From: a virus | Strand: one strand, 5' to 3' | DNA: 61,421 nucleotides | Virus record (IMG/VR): IMGVR_UViG_3300046703_000080 | Span: 1-61,421 of that record | Notes under the pieces: generated by a model | What the model saw: the letters and a program-made list of their open reading frames with translations, nothing else | The model's database searches: none | Told to the model about the DNA's origin: nothing | Shown here: in pieces, positions 7,948 to 15,418 of the stretch | Layout: the number at the start of each line of letters is the position of its first letter | Position numbering within the stretch: position 1 is the first letter of the stretch | Made by a program: the position numbers and the translations under genes

Positions 7948-8337
7948 ATGCCATTTGACTGTACTCCCGTAATTCTTGACCTCGAACACAGAAAGGTGCT
8001 TTTGGATGAGGCGATTGTTCTCCTCCGATCCCTTTATGGAACGCCATCCATCCCGGCAGCGAAAGCCGATGGTCCTCGGAAGTACCAGAAGCTCCCGAAG
8101 GTGGCCGCTCCCAAGGAGGACGAGGGTGGCCGGTCCTCTCCAGTACAGGACGCTCTGCTCGTTGCCCTCAAGGCCGGACCGATGACTTCTATTGAGGCCT
8201 TCGAGGCGCTTAAGAAGGCTGGCGTGACCAGCACGGCAGGCAGCGTCTACCAACTTCTCAGAGTACTTCTCGCCAAGGGATCTATCGGTAAGACAGAGAA
8301 CGACGAAGGCCGGAACGCTTGGAAGTTGGCGACATGA
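7948..8337 (+). CDS. Small protein with predicted C-terminal winged helix, 129 aa
   Basis: Begins directly after the FkbM stop. N-terminal ~35 residues form a helix, a charged Lys/Pro/Glu linker follows, and residues ~75-129 look like a winged helix-turn-helix (SPVQDALLVALKAGPMT, GSVYQLLRVLLAKGSI). A DNA- or RNA-binding regulator is possible. No named family recognised. Its stop overlaps the next ATG. Confidence 0.6.
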   Translation: MPFDCTPVILDLEHRKVLLDEAIVLLRSLYGTPSIPAAKADGPRKYQKLPKVAAPKEDEGGRSSPVQDALLVALKAGPMTSIEAFEALKKAGVTSTAGSVYQLLRVLLAKGSIGKTENDEGRNAWKLAT

Positions 8338-9023
8338 CCCCTGACTTCTCCCTGCTGCACATCACAGCGCGGCTGCCTGACGGCTGGCGTCCAGCCTGGC
8401 TCGACTGGTCGCGGAAGTGTGCCACTTCAACGAATGTTGAGTACATCTTGGTAATCGACGAACGCAACAGACACGATCCGATCAGATTCGATGAAGAACG
8501 CAACTGGTGTGGCTTCCCAATAGTTCTGGGCGTCAACACCGGTCGCCCCTGCACGGTGGATGCCTGGAACACGGCGGCGCGCATGTCGCACGGAGACGTC
8601 CTCGTGGTGGTCGCCGATGACTGGTTTCCGTGCGATCGCTGGGATGAGGCGATTCTGCGCGCGATCCCCGACGTCACGAAGGAGGTCTGCGTGTGGCCGG
8701 CGGGCGAGAAGGCTACGGCCGGCCTGATGATCTGCCCGATCCTGACGCGCGCCTACTACGAGCGCCCGGGCCGCGGCGGTCACCCGAACGGGGAACTCTT
8801 CTACCCCCAGTACATTTCGGTCGGCAACGACGACGACTTCACTGAGGTCGCCCTGCGCGATGGCGTCATTGTCCGGATCCCCGAGGAGTTCGAGCACCGG
8901 CACCCAAGCGCCGGCACAGGGGTTTTGGTGGATGCGGTCTACAACTGGACCAATCGCCAGGAAGCCTGGGACCGGAAGATCGAAGTCCAGGCGCGGCGCC
9001 GGGCGGAGGGTTACGCGCGATGA
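8334..9023 (+). CDS. GT-A-like glycosyltransferase (GT2-type), 229 aa
   Basis: ATG at 8334 overlaps the previous stop; the ORF can be read five codons further up but without a better site. The first ~90 residues look like a GT-A nucleotide-sugar fold: LLHITARLPDGW, then YILVIDERN, an ARMSHGDVLVVVADDWFPC segment with an Asp-Asp pair where GT2 enzymes carry DXD. An acceptor-type region with NDDDF and HRHPSAG follows. Probably transfers sugar from an NDP donor; substrates unknown. Part of the modification operon. Confidence 0.75.
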   Translation: MTPDFSLLHITARLPDGWRPAWLDWSRKCATSTNVEYILVIDERNRHDPIRFDEERNWCGFPIVLGVNTGRPCTVDAWNTAARMSHGDVLVVVADDWFPCDRWDEAILRAIPDVTKEVCVWPAGEKATAGLMICPILTRAYYERPGRGGHPNGELFYPQYISVGNDDDFTEVALRDGVIVRIPEEFEHRHPSAGTGVLVDAVYNWTNRQEAWDRKIEVQARRRAEGYAR

Positions 9024-9799
9024 GCATACGCTTCCCCCTCGACGGCGCGCCGGAACTGCCGATCCAAGTCGAATGCAACGATGCAGAGATGCGCGAATTG
9101 CTGGCACGCACGACTGCCGCCTGGGAAAAGATGGGCCGCGAGGACCCTTACTTTTCAGTGGTCACCTCTCCCGACTACCACCTGGAAGCGTTCGAGCAGA
9201 ATCAGGCGTCCTTCTGGGATGTCGGGCGCCTCGAAGCCGAGCGCATGTTGATCTGGATGAAGCGCAACGGAGTCGAGCCGGAGGGAACCTGCCTTGAGTA
9301 CGGCTGCGGCGTGGGCAGGGTCACGTGCGGTCTCGAGGAATACTTTGAAAGTGTCATTGCCTGTGACATTTCGGTCGCGCATCTGAGGCTGGCGCTGGCA
9401 GTGATTGGGTCAACCGTTCGGATCATTCACATTCCCAACCTGGATGCCCTGAACTCGCTGCCAGGGTTCGACACGTTGTTCTCTCTCATCGTCCTGCAGC
9501 ACAACCCGCCGCCCATCATCGCGTTCATCCTGGACGTACTCTTGGACAAGCTCAACTGGGGCGGCCTGGCGTTCTTCCAGGTCCCGACCCTGATGCGAGA
9601 CTACACCTTCGACCTGCGCGCGTACCTGGACAACCCCAACAGCGGCTCCTGTATGGAGATGCACTGCCTCCCGCAGCGGTACATCTTCGAGATCGCCAGG
9701 AAGAACGGTTGCCGGCCGCTCGAAGTCTCGCAGGACGACCGGACAGGCTGTGAGTGCCACGTCTCGACGACGTTCCTGCTGGTCAAGGATCTGGTATGA
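9020..9799 (+). CDS. Class I SAM-dependent methyltransferase, 259 aa
   Basis: Motif I is EYGCGVGRVTCGL near residue 95, with a typical acidic motif II after it (VIACDISVAHLRLA) and a motif IV region SLIVLQHNPPP. An N-terminal ~85 residues precede the core, including EKMGREDPYFSV, which I have seen in methyltransferases of polysaccharide clusters. Substrate unknown. Overlaps both neighbours by four bases (ATGA). Confidence 0.82.
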   Translation: MSIRFPLDGAPELPIQVECNDAEMRELLARTTAAWEKMGREDPYFSVVTSPDYHLEAFEQNQASFWDVGRLEAERMLIWMKRNGVEPEGTCLEYGCGVGRVTCGLEEYFESVIACDISVAHLRLALAVIGSTVRIIHIPNLDALNSLPGFDTLFSLIVLQHNPPPIIAFILDVLLDKLNWGGLAFFQVPTLMRDYTFDLRAYLDNPNSGSCMEMHCLPQRYIFEIARKNGCRPLEVSQDDRTGCECHVSTTFLLVKDLV

Positions 9800-10605
9800 A
9801 GTCGATCTCGATGACCGCGTGGTGCAGAGCCTCGTACTCGGAGCTGGCACTGGACTCGATCACCAAGGCCAGGGGATACATGCCATGGCGTTTCTTCGCG
9901 TCCGTCGATGGTCCCATCCATCCGGACCAGGATACGGTTCTAGGCCACCAATGCGCGGAGGTTCGAGCGGTCTTCGAACGCCGCCACATGGGCCATCCTG
10001 ACGTGCGATTTCACCGAAACAACATGGGCTGCAACGCCAACATCTTCCAGGCCGTGCAGATGGCCTTCGATGCCGGAAGCGACTTCAACCTGCACGTCGA
10101 GGATGACATCGTGCTTTCCCCCGATGCGCTGGAGTTGAGCAACTGGTTCTATAACCTTCCTGAGCGCGACGAGTACGTCTGCCTGAACGTCTTCAGCGAC
10201 TGGCGAGACCATGGGAACCAGCCATTGGCCATAGCAGAATACTTTAGCTTCTTCCCTTGGGGCTGGGCCTGCACACGCCGGATGTGGGAGAAGTACCTGG
10301 CGCCCGAGTGGGACACCAAGCGGTTCGGGCCCACCGGCTGGGACTGGTCGGTCGGCATGACGATCCAGAAGCACGGTCTGAAGGTGCTACGCCCCTTCCT
10401 GAGCCGGGCTCTGAACATCGGCCGAGACCAGGGGCTACACATGAGTTCTGACCACTGGGAGAAGAACTTCAGTAACCAAGTAGTTTCGGACGGCTCCCAT
10501 GGCAAGGACTACTACATCGCGCGGCCCCTTCCCGCAGACTACGCGCAGCATCCAGACCAGTGGTATCTGGACGAGTTAAAGGCAGAACAGGAGGCAATCC
10601 GTTGA
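9796..10605 (+). CDS. GNT-I-like glycosyltransferase, 269 aa
   Basis: ATG at 9796 overlaps the preceding stop and is preferred over the upstream in-frame ATG at 9754. The core motif NLHVEDDIVLSPDALEL matches the EDD metal-binding element of GT13 (GNT-I/POMGnT) enzymes and of bacterial relatives. RFHRNNMGCNANIFQAV precedes it and a Trp-rich acceptor region (GPTGWDWSVGMTIQKHG) follows. Expected to use a metal-bound nucleotide sugar. The last enzyme of the operon, followed by small genes. Confidence 0.75.
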   Translation: MKSISMTAWCRASYSELALDSITKARGYMPWRFFASVDGPIHPDQDTVLGHQCAEVRAVFERRHMGHPDVRFHRNNMGCNANIFQAVQMAFDAGSDFNLHVEDDIVLSPDALELSNWFYNLPERDEYVCLNVFSDWRDHGNQPLAIAEYFSFFPWGWACTRRMWEKYLAPEWDTKRFGPTGWDWSVGMTIQKHGLKVLRPFLSRALNIGRDQGLHMSSDHWEKNFSNQVVSDGSHGKDYYIARPLPADYAQHPDQWYLDELKAEQEAIR

Positions 10606-10784
10606 CTAAGCGCCAACTCCTGATCCTGTTTCAGGTCCTGCACGTTCTCTTGCACAGGGCGTTGAAGCCAGAGGCTTCCTTGGATACCAGATACGTCGGA
10701 GAGTTGCTTGGCCTGATCCACTTCGAGGTAGGCGACTTGCAGGCTGCCCTGGAACGGGAGAACGTGGGTGAGAACCATGCTTGA
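10602..10784 (+). CDS. Small hypothetical protein, 60 aa
   Basis: TTG start overlapping the previous stop; AGGAGG at 10589-10594 lies seven bases upstream, which decides this start over the out-of-operon GTG at 10560. Product LTKRQLLILFQVLHVLLHR then acidic, a leucine-rich amphipathic helix. No family recognised. Confidence 0.5.
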   Translation: MTKRQLLILFQVLHVLLHRALKPEASLDTRYVGELLGLIHFEVGDLQAALERENVGENHA

Positions 10785-11001
10785 CGATCCCAAGACGCTG
10801 CGCCAGTTGGCCGAGGATCTGGAGACGGACCTCCGTGTGACCACTGCCGAGCGCAACTGGTTTGTGAATGCGGCCTGTGAGATGGACGAAACGATCCTGC
10901 GCCTCGACGCGAAGTTGAAGATGCACAGGATGATCGTCTGGTGCTTGGTGGCTGCGTGGATCTTGTACTTAGTGCTGTTAGTCGTAGTGCTCATGAGGTA
11001 A
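10777..11001 (+). CDS. Small membrane-anchored coiled-coil protein, 74 aa
   Basis: Charged helix (TLRQLAEDLETDLRVTTAE) followed by one C-terminal hydrophobic segment (MIVWCLVAAWILYLVLLVV). Likely tail-anchored in the inner membrane. ATG at 10777 is chosen; GTG at 10768 would add three residues. Function unknown; a role in superinfection exclusion or lysis control is only a possibility. Confidence 0.6.
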   Translation: MLDDPKTLRQLAEDLETDLRVTTAERNWFVNAACEMDETILRLDAKLKMHRMIVWCLVAAWILYLVLLVVVLMR

Positions 11002-11005
11002 TGCC

Positions 11006-11452
11006 ATGTTCTCGTTCTTTGTTCCAGGAATACCGAAACCAGGAGGGTCCAAGAGAGCCTTTGTAATACCTGGCACTAACCGGGCCATTATCACCGACGC
11101 CAATCCGAAGGCGAAAGACTGGAAGAACTCTGTATCTCAAGTGGCAACCGATCACGGCGTTACGCCACTTTCGGGACCACTTGAACTCTCGATCGACTTC
11201 ATCTTTCCGCGTCCGAAGGGGCACTACGGAACCGGCAAGAACGAAGATGTAGTGAAGGCTTCGGCGCCGAAACACCACACAGTAAAGCCGGACGCGACGA
11301 AGCTCACCAGGAGCACGGAGGACGCGCTGACGGGAATCGCCTGGCGGGACGACGCGCAGGTAGCCGTGCAGGCCATTTCGAAGTGGTACGCGGAGAGTGG
11401 AGAGACTCCCGGCGCGCGCATCACAATCGGCCAGCTTGGGAACCCTGAATGA
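11006..11452 (+). CDS. rusA: RusA-family Holliday junction resolvase, 148 aa
   Basis: Matches RusA in length and motifs: FFVPGIPKPGGSKRAF at the start, then KPDATKLTRSTEDALTG and AWRDDAQV, which supply the catalytic Asp residues (about residues 95-116). It cleaves Holliday junctions and branched DNA during recombination and before packaging. It fits the nuclease/annealing block at 1175-4678. The stop overlaps the next gene. Confidence 0.88.
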   Translation: MFSFFVPGIPKPGGSKRAFVIPGTNRAIITDANPKAKDWKNSVSQVATDHGVTPLSGPLELSIDFIFPRPKGHYGTGKNEDVVKASAPKHHTVKPDATKLTRSTEDALTGIAWRDDAQVAVQAISKWYAESGETPGARITIGQLGNPE

Positions 11453-12369
11453 AGCGTGGAACCCCTCGGCACCACAAAACGAAGGCTCTCGCTCGGATGC
11501 TGAAAATCCCAACTCCGTATGCCACCGGGCTCCTCGCAACCCTCTGGGATTGGGCGTCTGATTTCTGCCCAGACGGAGGAATTGGACGCCTCAGCAATGA
11601 GGAAATCGCGGAGGCGATGGGATGGCGAGGGGCGGCCAACAGAACCTTCGCAGACGAGTCACAGAGGCTCATCACAGCCCTAGTGGAGGCTCACTGGCTG
11701 GACACAGACGAGTCACAGAGGCCGAGTGAAGGGTCACAGAGGCTCATCATCCACGACTGGCCGGATCACTGCGAGAACACAATCCATAGAAAGCTGGCTC
11801 GGGCGGGTGTCAGGTTCGCTGATGGAAGTGTACCTAAGTTGACTGGGCTCAACGAGAAAGAGCGAAAACAGGCTGAGGAATTATTCGCGGAACGTGCTCA
11901 CGACGTGCTACCAAGCGTGCTCACGGCGTGCGCCCTGCCTTTGCCTTTGCCTTTGCCTTTGCCAGGGCCTATACCAAGGCCAGAGCCAGAGCCAGAGCCT
12001 TTGCGGTCGGCGGACATCCCTGGTTTTCTGGAAGTCTCCGAACCGACGACGGTAGACCAAAACTTCGAGAACTTGTGGCTGCTGTTTGTGGCATCCGGAA
12101 AGCCTCTCAACGACGAAGACAAACGCCGAGCTGCGACGAAATGGGTGATGATCCCGGTTCACGATCAGGACCGGGTGATCCGCTGGGCAGTCGAGCAGTT
12201 CAAAAGCGCTTGGCGCGATGCAGCGCACACACCATATCCGGCAAACGCGCTCGAAAGCAGGGGCTGGACCCGGGTGGCTGGCCGCCGAATCATTCCCGCG
12301 CCGGACCCAGTAAGCGACGAGGCCGCGCAGATCCTGGCTGAGAAGTTAGCACGGAGGACTCATGCTTAA
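11449..12369 (+). CDS. Phage replication initiator/replisome-organiser-like protein, 306 aa
   Basis: N-terminal ~100 residues look like a winged helix typical of DnaD/O-type phage replication proteins (GRLSNEEIAEAMGW, ITALVEAHWLD). A Pro-rich linker follows (LPLPLPLPLPGPIPRPEPEP, about residues 164-183), then a C-terminal domain with WLLFVASGKPLNDEDKRRAA that resembles helicase-loading regions. The linker is coded by hexanucleotide repeats, and two 16-bp iteron-like repeats lie just before them, so the gene may contain its own origin as lambda O does. Overlaps RusA and the next ORF. Confidence 0.65.
   Translation: MKRGTPRHHKTKALARMLKIPTPYATGLLATLWDWASDFCPDGGIGRLSNEEIAEAMGWRGAANRTFADESQRLITALVEAHWLDTDESQRPSEGSQRLIIHDWPDHCENTIHRKLARAGVRFADGSVPKLTGLNEKERKQAEELFAERAHDVLPSVLTACALPLPLPLPLPGPIPRPEPEPEPLRSADIPGFLEVSEPTTVDQNFENLWLLFVASGKPLNDEDKRRAATKWVMIPVHDQDRVIRWAVEQFKSAWRDAAHTPYPANALESRGWTRVAGRRIIPAPDPVSDEAAQILAEKLARRTHA
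11893..11931 (+). repeat. Two iteron-like 16-bp direct repeats inside the replication gene (candidate origin)
   Basis: cgtgctcacgacgtgc at 11893-11908 and cgtgctcacggcgtgc at 11916-11931 match at 15 of 16 bases and start 23 bp apart. Because 23 is not a multiple of three, the repeats are read in different frames and encode different residues, so the similarity is not explained by protein repetition. Confidence 0.6.
11936..11998 (+). repeat. Hexanucleotide repeats coding the Pro-rich linker
   Basis: A run of about 4.7 ttgcct units at 11936-11963 is followed by three cagagc units at 11981-11998. They encode Leu-Pro and Pro-Glu dipeptides and probably vary in number by slippage without changing the frame. 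Confidence 0.8.
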
Positions 12370-12748
12370 CCCGAAGGTGGCTTTGGAGGTGACGAACGAA
12401 CTCTCGATTCTGAGGTTCTTTCCATCCGGCGGTCAAGCGCGCGCCGCGATCTCGGAGTTACTCATGCAGTTCTGCTCAACCGACGCTCAAGCCCGGTGGT
12501 TAGTTCGGAGAGTATGGGCGCTGTACAGCGAGTGGCCCGGGCCGAGGGAGTTACGCGCGGTCTTCTGCTCGAAGTTTCCGCCGGCCGATGGAATCGAGGC
12601 GGACAGCACTGACGCTCGGTTCCTGGAAACCGGGATCCCCTCAGAGCGGCCGTTGCTTGAGTCCGAATCACCAAAGCAACTCATCTCAGTCGATCCCAAG
12701 ATGCGCGCCCTGGTGGTGACCACCGCAAACCGAAAGAGGCTCAAGTGA
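12362..12748 (+). CDS. Hypothetical protein next to the replication initiator, 128 aa
   Basis: ATG overlaps the end of the initiator gene. The middle carries WLVRRVWALYSEWPGP followed by ELRAVFCSKFPPADGIEA, a pattern I have seen in phage proteins downstream of DnaD-like initiators, where loader or helicase-interacting roles are suspected. No certain family. Helical N-terminal half, disordered C-terminal half. Confidence 0.6.
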   Translation: MLNPKVALEVTNELSILRFFPSGGQARAAISELLMQFCSTDAQARWLVRRVWALYSEWPGPRELRAVFCSKFPPADGIEADSTDARFLETGIPSERPLLESESPKQLISVDPKMRALVVTTANRKRLK

Positions 12749-13002
12749 CCGCCGCGGCAAGCAGGTTGGTGTCGCAGGGAGTTCCGGGGACATTCTTCGC
12801 GCCACCTCAGCGAGAACGCCGGCGCGCGCAGCGGCCAGCGCGTGTGAAGACCGGGAATCCCCTGGAGGCTGCCGAGGCAATCGGCTTTCAGGATGGGCAG
12901 GCAAATCGGCATTTCATTCCGTGGCTCAACTTCAAGACCGGCGAGGAGTGGTCCGCCTGGCTTCGGGGATGGCGAAAGGGGCAGGTGGAAGAATGCTCGT
13001 GA
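12745..13002 (+). CDS. Small RMF-like protein, 85 aa
   Basis: GTG start overlapping the previous stop. Basic, Arg-rich N terminus, then AIGFQDGQANRHFIPWL and WSAWLRGWRKGQ. The spacing of a short Gly-Asp-Gly helix, a Pro-aromatic segment and a final W-x-x-G-W-x-x-G resembles ribosome modulation factor and its phage/plasmid relatives. If so it could bind ribosomes or another RNA target; this rests on a short pattern only. Confidence 0.45.
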   Translation: MTAAASRLVSQGVPGTFFAPPQRERRRAQRPARVKTGNPLEAAEAIGFQDGQANRHFIPWLNFKTGEEWSAWLRGWRKGQVEECS

Positions 13003-13226
13003 GTTTGGTTTCGTTGATAGCGGCAGCGCTCTGCTTTTGGCTGGGCGCGTGGATTATCGAACGCGGGCGACGTCCTGACAACATCGGCCCCGTGCAACTG
13101 CTGGTGATCTGGCTGGTGTATGCTCGCGCCGCCGGCATGATGGCGCAGGACTGCTATGCGGCCGTGGTTGAGCGGCTGCAGCGCTGGCCTGAGCACCAGG
13201 AACGCGCCCGGCGGGAGACGGTATGA
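12993..13226 (+). CDS. Small membrane protein, 77 aa
   Basis: ATG at 12993 overlaps the previous gene by ten bases. Two hydrophobic stretches (LVSLVSLIAAALCFWLGAW and VQLLVIWLVYARAAG) are separated by a basic loop, followed by a charged C terminus. Probably an inner-membrane protein; no family recognised. Confidence 0.6.
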   Translation: MLVSLVSLIAAALCFWLGAWIIERGRRPDNIGPVQLLVIWLVYARAAGMMAQDCYAAVVERLQRWPEHQERARRETV

Positions 13227-13351
13227 ACCTCATCGAGTGTGCGTGCGGCCTACATCACGGATTCCGCGACCGCAAGGGTGCCGACGCTTCCGAGTGGCCG
13301 GAGGATATCAGGGTGCGAGAGTTGCCGGAGTTTCTAAATGCAACTCGTTAA
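13223..13351 (+). CDS. Very small hypothetical protein, 42 aa
   Basis: ATG overlapping the previous stop (ATGA); ends TAA at 13349-13351, overlapping the Xis-like gene by 14 bases. Contains ECACGLHHGF, possibly a single Cys-His metal site. Accepted mainly because of its position in an unbroken chain of overlapping genes. Confidence 0.4.
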   Translation: MNLIECACGLHHGFRDRKGADASEWPEDIRVRELPEFLNATR

Positions 13352-13712
13352 CCAACAGACCGCCGCCAAGATCCTGAGCGTGAGTCAGCGCACACTCGAA
13401 CAATGGCGGCAGAAAAAGACCGGGCCCGCTTTCACGAGGCTCGGAGGTAAACTGATTCGGTATCGGCTGGACGAGCTCGAGAAGTTCGCCGCGGCCGGAG
13501 CAACTACGGAGGCTCACAATGGCAATCAGAGTTCGCAGCGGAAAGTGGCACTACCGTTTCACGGAAAACGGCCACGAGTACAGCGCCAGCACCGGCTTGG
13601 TGGGCACAGAACGAAATCGGGCGGCGGCGCAGCGGGCGGAGGCGGAAGCCTACAAGCTCGTGGTCCAGGGGCGCGCGGCGGAATTGCACATCCAGACTAC
13701 GCCGTTCAGTAA
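13338..13712 (+). CDS. Excisionase-like helix-turn-helix protein; C-terminal tail overlaps integrase
   Basis: Residues 1-55 are a typical MerR/excisionase winged helix (QQTAAKILSVSQRTLEQWR, FTRLGGKLIRYRLDELEKF). This fits Xis, which bends attachment-site DNA and directs the integrase to excision. After about residue 60 the ORF runs 194 bases into the integrase gene in another frame and becomes Gly/Arg-rich low complexity, so the tail is probably not functional protein or an original stop has been lost. Directly upstream of int. Confidence 0.7.
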   Translation: MQLVNQQTAAKILSVSQRTLEQWRQKKTGPAFTRLGGKLIRYRLDELEKFAAAGATTEAHNGNQSSQRKVALPFHGKRPRVQRQHRLGGHRTKSGGGAAGGGGSLQARGPGARGGIAHPDYAVQ

Positions 13713-14754
13713 GGGCGCCGACATGTTTCTGGCCTGGGTGAAGGGCGAGTATCAGGCGCACCCGAACAGCGCCGCGCGGATCCGTGGCAGCTTCGCCAGC
13801 CTTCGGCAATTCTTCGGGAACACGCCGGTGCACACCATCACCACCGGCCAGATCGAGGATTATAAGTCCTGGCGCCGGACGTCGGAGGTCAAGGACTTCA
13901 CGCTTCGCAACGACCTGCACAACCTGAGCCTGTTCTTCCAGTACGCTGAGAAGCACGGCTGGCGCCGGGACAATCCAGTGCGGAAAGTCGAGATGCCCTC
14001 CGCCGGCGAGTCCGATGCGATCCACGTCCTGACGGCGGAAGAGGAGCGCGTGTACTTCGAGGCGTGCCGGCTGGGATGGTGCGAGCAGAAGGAATCCGGC
14101 CGCAAGGTGAAGCACGGCCCGTTCCCTGACCTGCACGACCTCGGGCGGTTGATGCTGAACCAGGGGTGTCGACCGGAGGAGCTGCTGAGTTTGCCTTGGG
14201 ATCAGGTGGATTTTCAGGCCGGGATGGTAAAGATCGGGAGGTCGAAAACGACCGCCGGACGGCGAATCCTGAGATTGACCCCCGAAAGTCTGATGCTGTT
14301 GGCTGCCAGGATGGCTCAAGCCGTGGCGGATTCAGGGCAAGGTGCAATCCTACCCAGCCTGGAGGTAGTCCAGCACCCAGGAAACGCGCCACGGGGCTGT
14401 AATGCAATAGTTCACCCCCCGAAATGGGTCTTCCCGTCGCCTACCCGTCCAGGCCGGCACATCATCAAGCTCAACAACTCGCACGACGAGCTGCTCGAGC
14501 ACGCCGGGTTGAAGTTTCGGATCTACGACTTTCGGCATACGTTTGCCACGAAATCAGCACAGTCGAAAAAAGTCGATCTGGGAACGCTCGCGCGAATTCT
14601 GGGACATTCAAATTTGAGAACCGTAATGCGATACATCCACCCCTCACAAGAGCACATGAACGAGGCGATGGAACGGCTAGGAGAACTCCATGGCAAAACC
14701 TCTGGATCTGACCGGGATGAGGTTCGGTCGGTTGACCGCCCAACGGTTAATTGA
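13519..14754 (+). CDS. int: Tyrosine recombinase (phage integrase), 411 aa
   Basis: GGAGG at 13508-13512 precedes the ATG. The N-terminal part resembles an arm-binding domain (VRSGKWHYRFTENGHEY) followed by a SAM-like core-binding domain. Catalytic residues are visible: Arg218 in GCRPEELLSLPW, Lys in GRSKTTAGRR, Arg339/His340 in YDFRHTFAT, His363 in RILGHSN and the nucleophile Tyr372 in MRYIHP. The usual first His of H-x-x-R is Tyr here. The adjacent attP core lies at 15531-15575, so the target is a tRNA-Cys gene. Confidence 0.95.
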   Translation: MAIRVRSGKWHYRFTENGHEYSASTGLVGTERNRAAAQRAEAEAYKLVVQGRAAELHIQTTPFSKGADMFLAWVKGEYQAHPNSAARIRGSFASLRQFFGNTPVHTITTGQIEDYKSWRRTSEVKDFTLRNDLHNLSLFFQYAEKHGWRRDNPVRKVEMPSAGESDAIHVLTAEEERVYFEACRLGWCEQKESGRKVKHGPFPDLHDLGRLMLNQGCRPEELLSLPWDQVDFQAGMVKIGRSKTTAGRRILRLTPESLMLLAARMAQAVADSGQGAILPSLEVVQHPGNAPRGCNAIVHPPKWVFPSPTRPGRHIIKLNNSHDELLEHAGLKFRIYDFRHTFATKSAQSKKVDLGTLARILGHSNLRTVMRYIHPSQEHMNEAMERLGELHGKTSGSDRDEVRSVDRPTVN

Positions 14755-15412
14755 AAACGCAAATACGCGCGGATTTCGGAGATGGTTGTGTATTTGCGAT
14801 TGCGGTCGTGAAAAGGTGGCCGCCGTCGATACGCTTCGAGCTGGAAGCACTAGAAGCTGCGGCTGCTTAGCGGCAGAAAGCGCAAGAAGGTCAGGTAGGA
14901 AAGGGGCACTATCACCAGGAGAGGCCGCGTTCAATTCACTGTACGACAGCTACCGGAGGGCAGCCAAACGAAAGGGGATGGAGTTTGAATTATCAAAAGG
15001 CGAAGCTCGGTCTCTTTTCACGTCTGATTGCTACTACTGTGGCGCGAAGCCTTCCCAGCAGTTCCAGGGCAGGACTTCCTTCGGCCCTTTCACCTACAAC
15101 GGAATTGATCGTTTGGTGAACTCCCACGGGTACATCAGGAACAACATGGTGCCGTGCTGTAAGACCTGTAACTACATTAAGCGGTCGATGCACCACAATG
15201 AGTTTATGGTGTGGCTCCGAAAAGTTTGGCTTCATTGGAGGACGGCTCCAGACCAACTAAGAATGGACGTTGCTATGAGCATGTCGGTAGATCCGTTTTT
15301 CCGCGATGCTCAAAACCGAAAGTCCTTCTTGCGCCCGCGAGAAGGCACAGCCAAACTCGCCGCCGTTCAGCAGCCGATCGAGCAGGAGGTGGAGCGTGTC
15401 AGGGTCAACTGA
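14690..15412 (+). CDS. HNH endonuclease with N-terminal CDCG/SCGCL domain, 240 aa
   Basis: Starts inside the end of int (65-base overlap). Residues ~8-65 show the layout FGRLTAQ, WLCICDCG, STRSCGCL common to phage HNH and AP2-type homing endonucleases. A later zinc-like pair (CYYCG) and GIDRLVNSHGYIRNNMVPCC are HNH-region features with CKTCNYIK. Expected to cleave DNA; may be a mobile free-standing endonuclease that settled between int and attP. Its codon use seems more A/T-rich than its neighbours, which fits acquisition. Confidence 0.75.
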   Translation: MAKPLDLTGMRFGRLTAQRLIENANTRGFRRWLCICDCGREKVAAVDTLRAGSTRSCGCLAAESARRSGRKGALSPGEAAFNSLYDSYRRAAKRKGMEFELSKGEARSLFTSDCYYCGAKPSQQFQGRTSFGPFTYNGIDRLVNSHGYIRNNMVPCCKTCNYIKRSMHHNEFMVWLRKVWLHWRTAPDQLRMDVAMSMSVDPFFRDAQNRKSFLRPREGTAKLAAVQQPIEQEVERVRVN

Positions 15413-15418
15413 GGCTCC

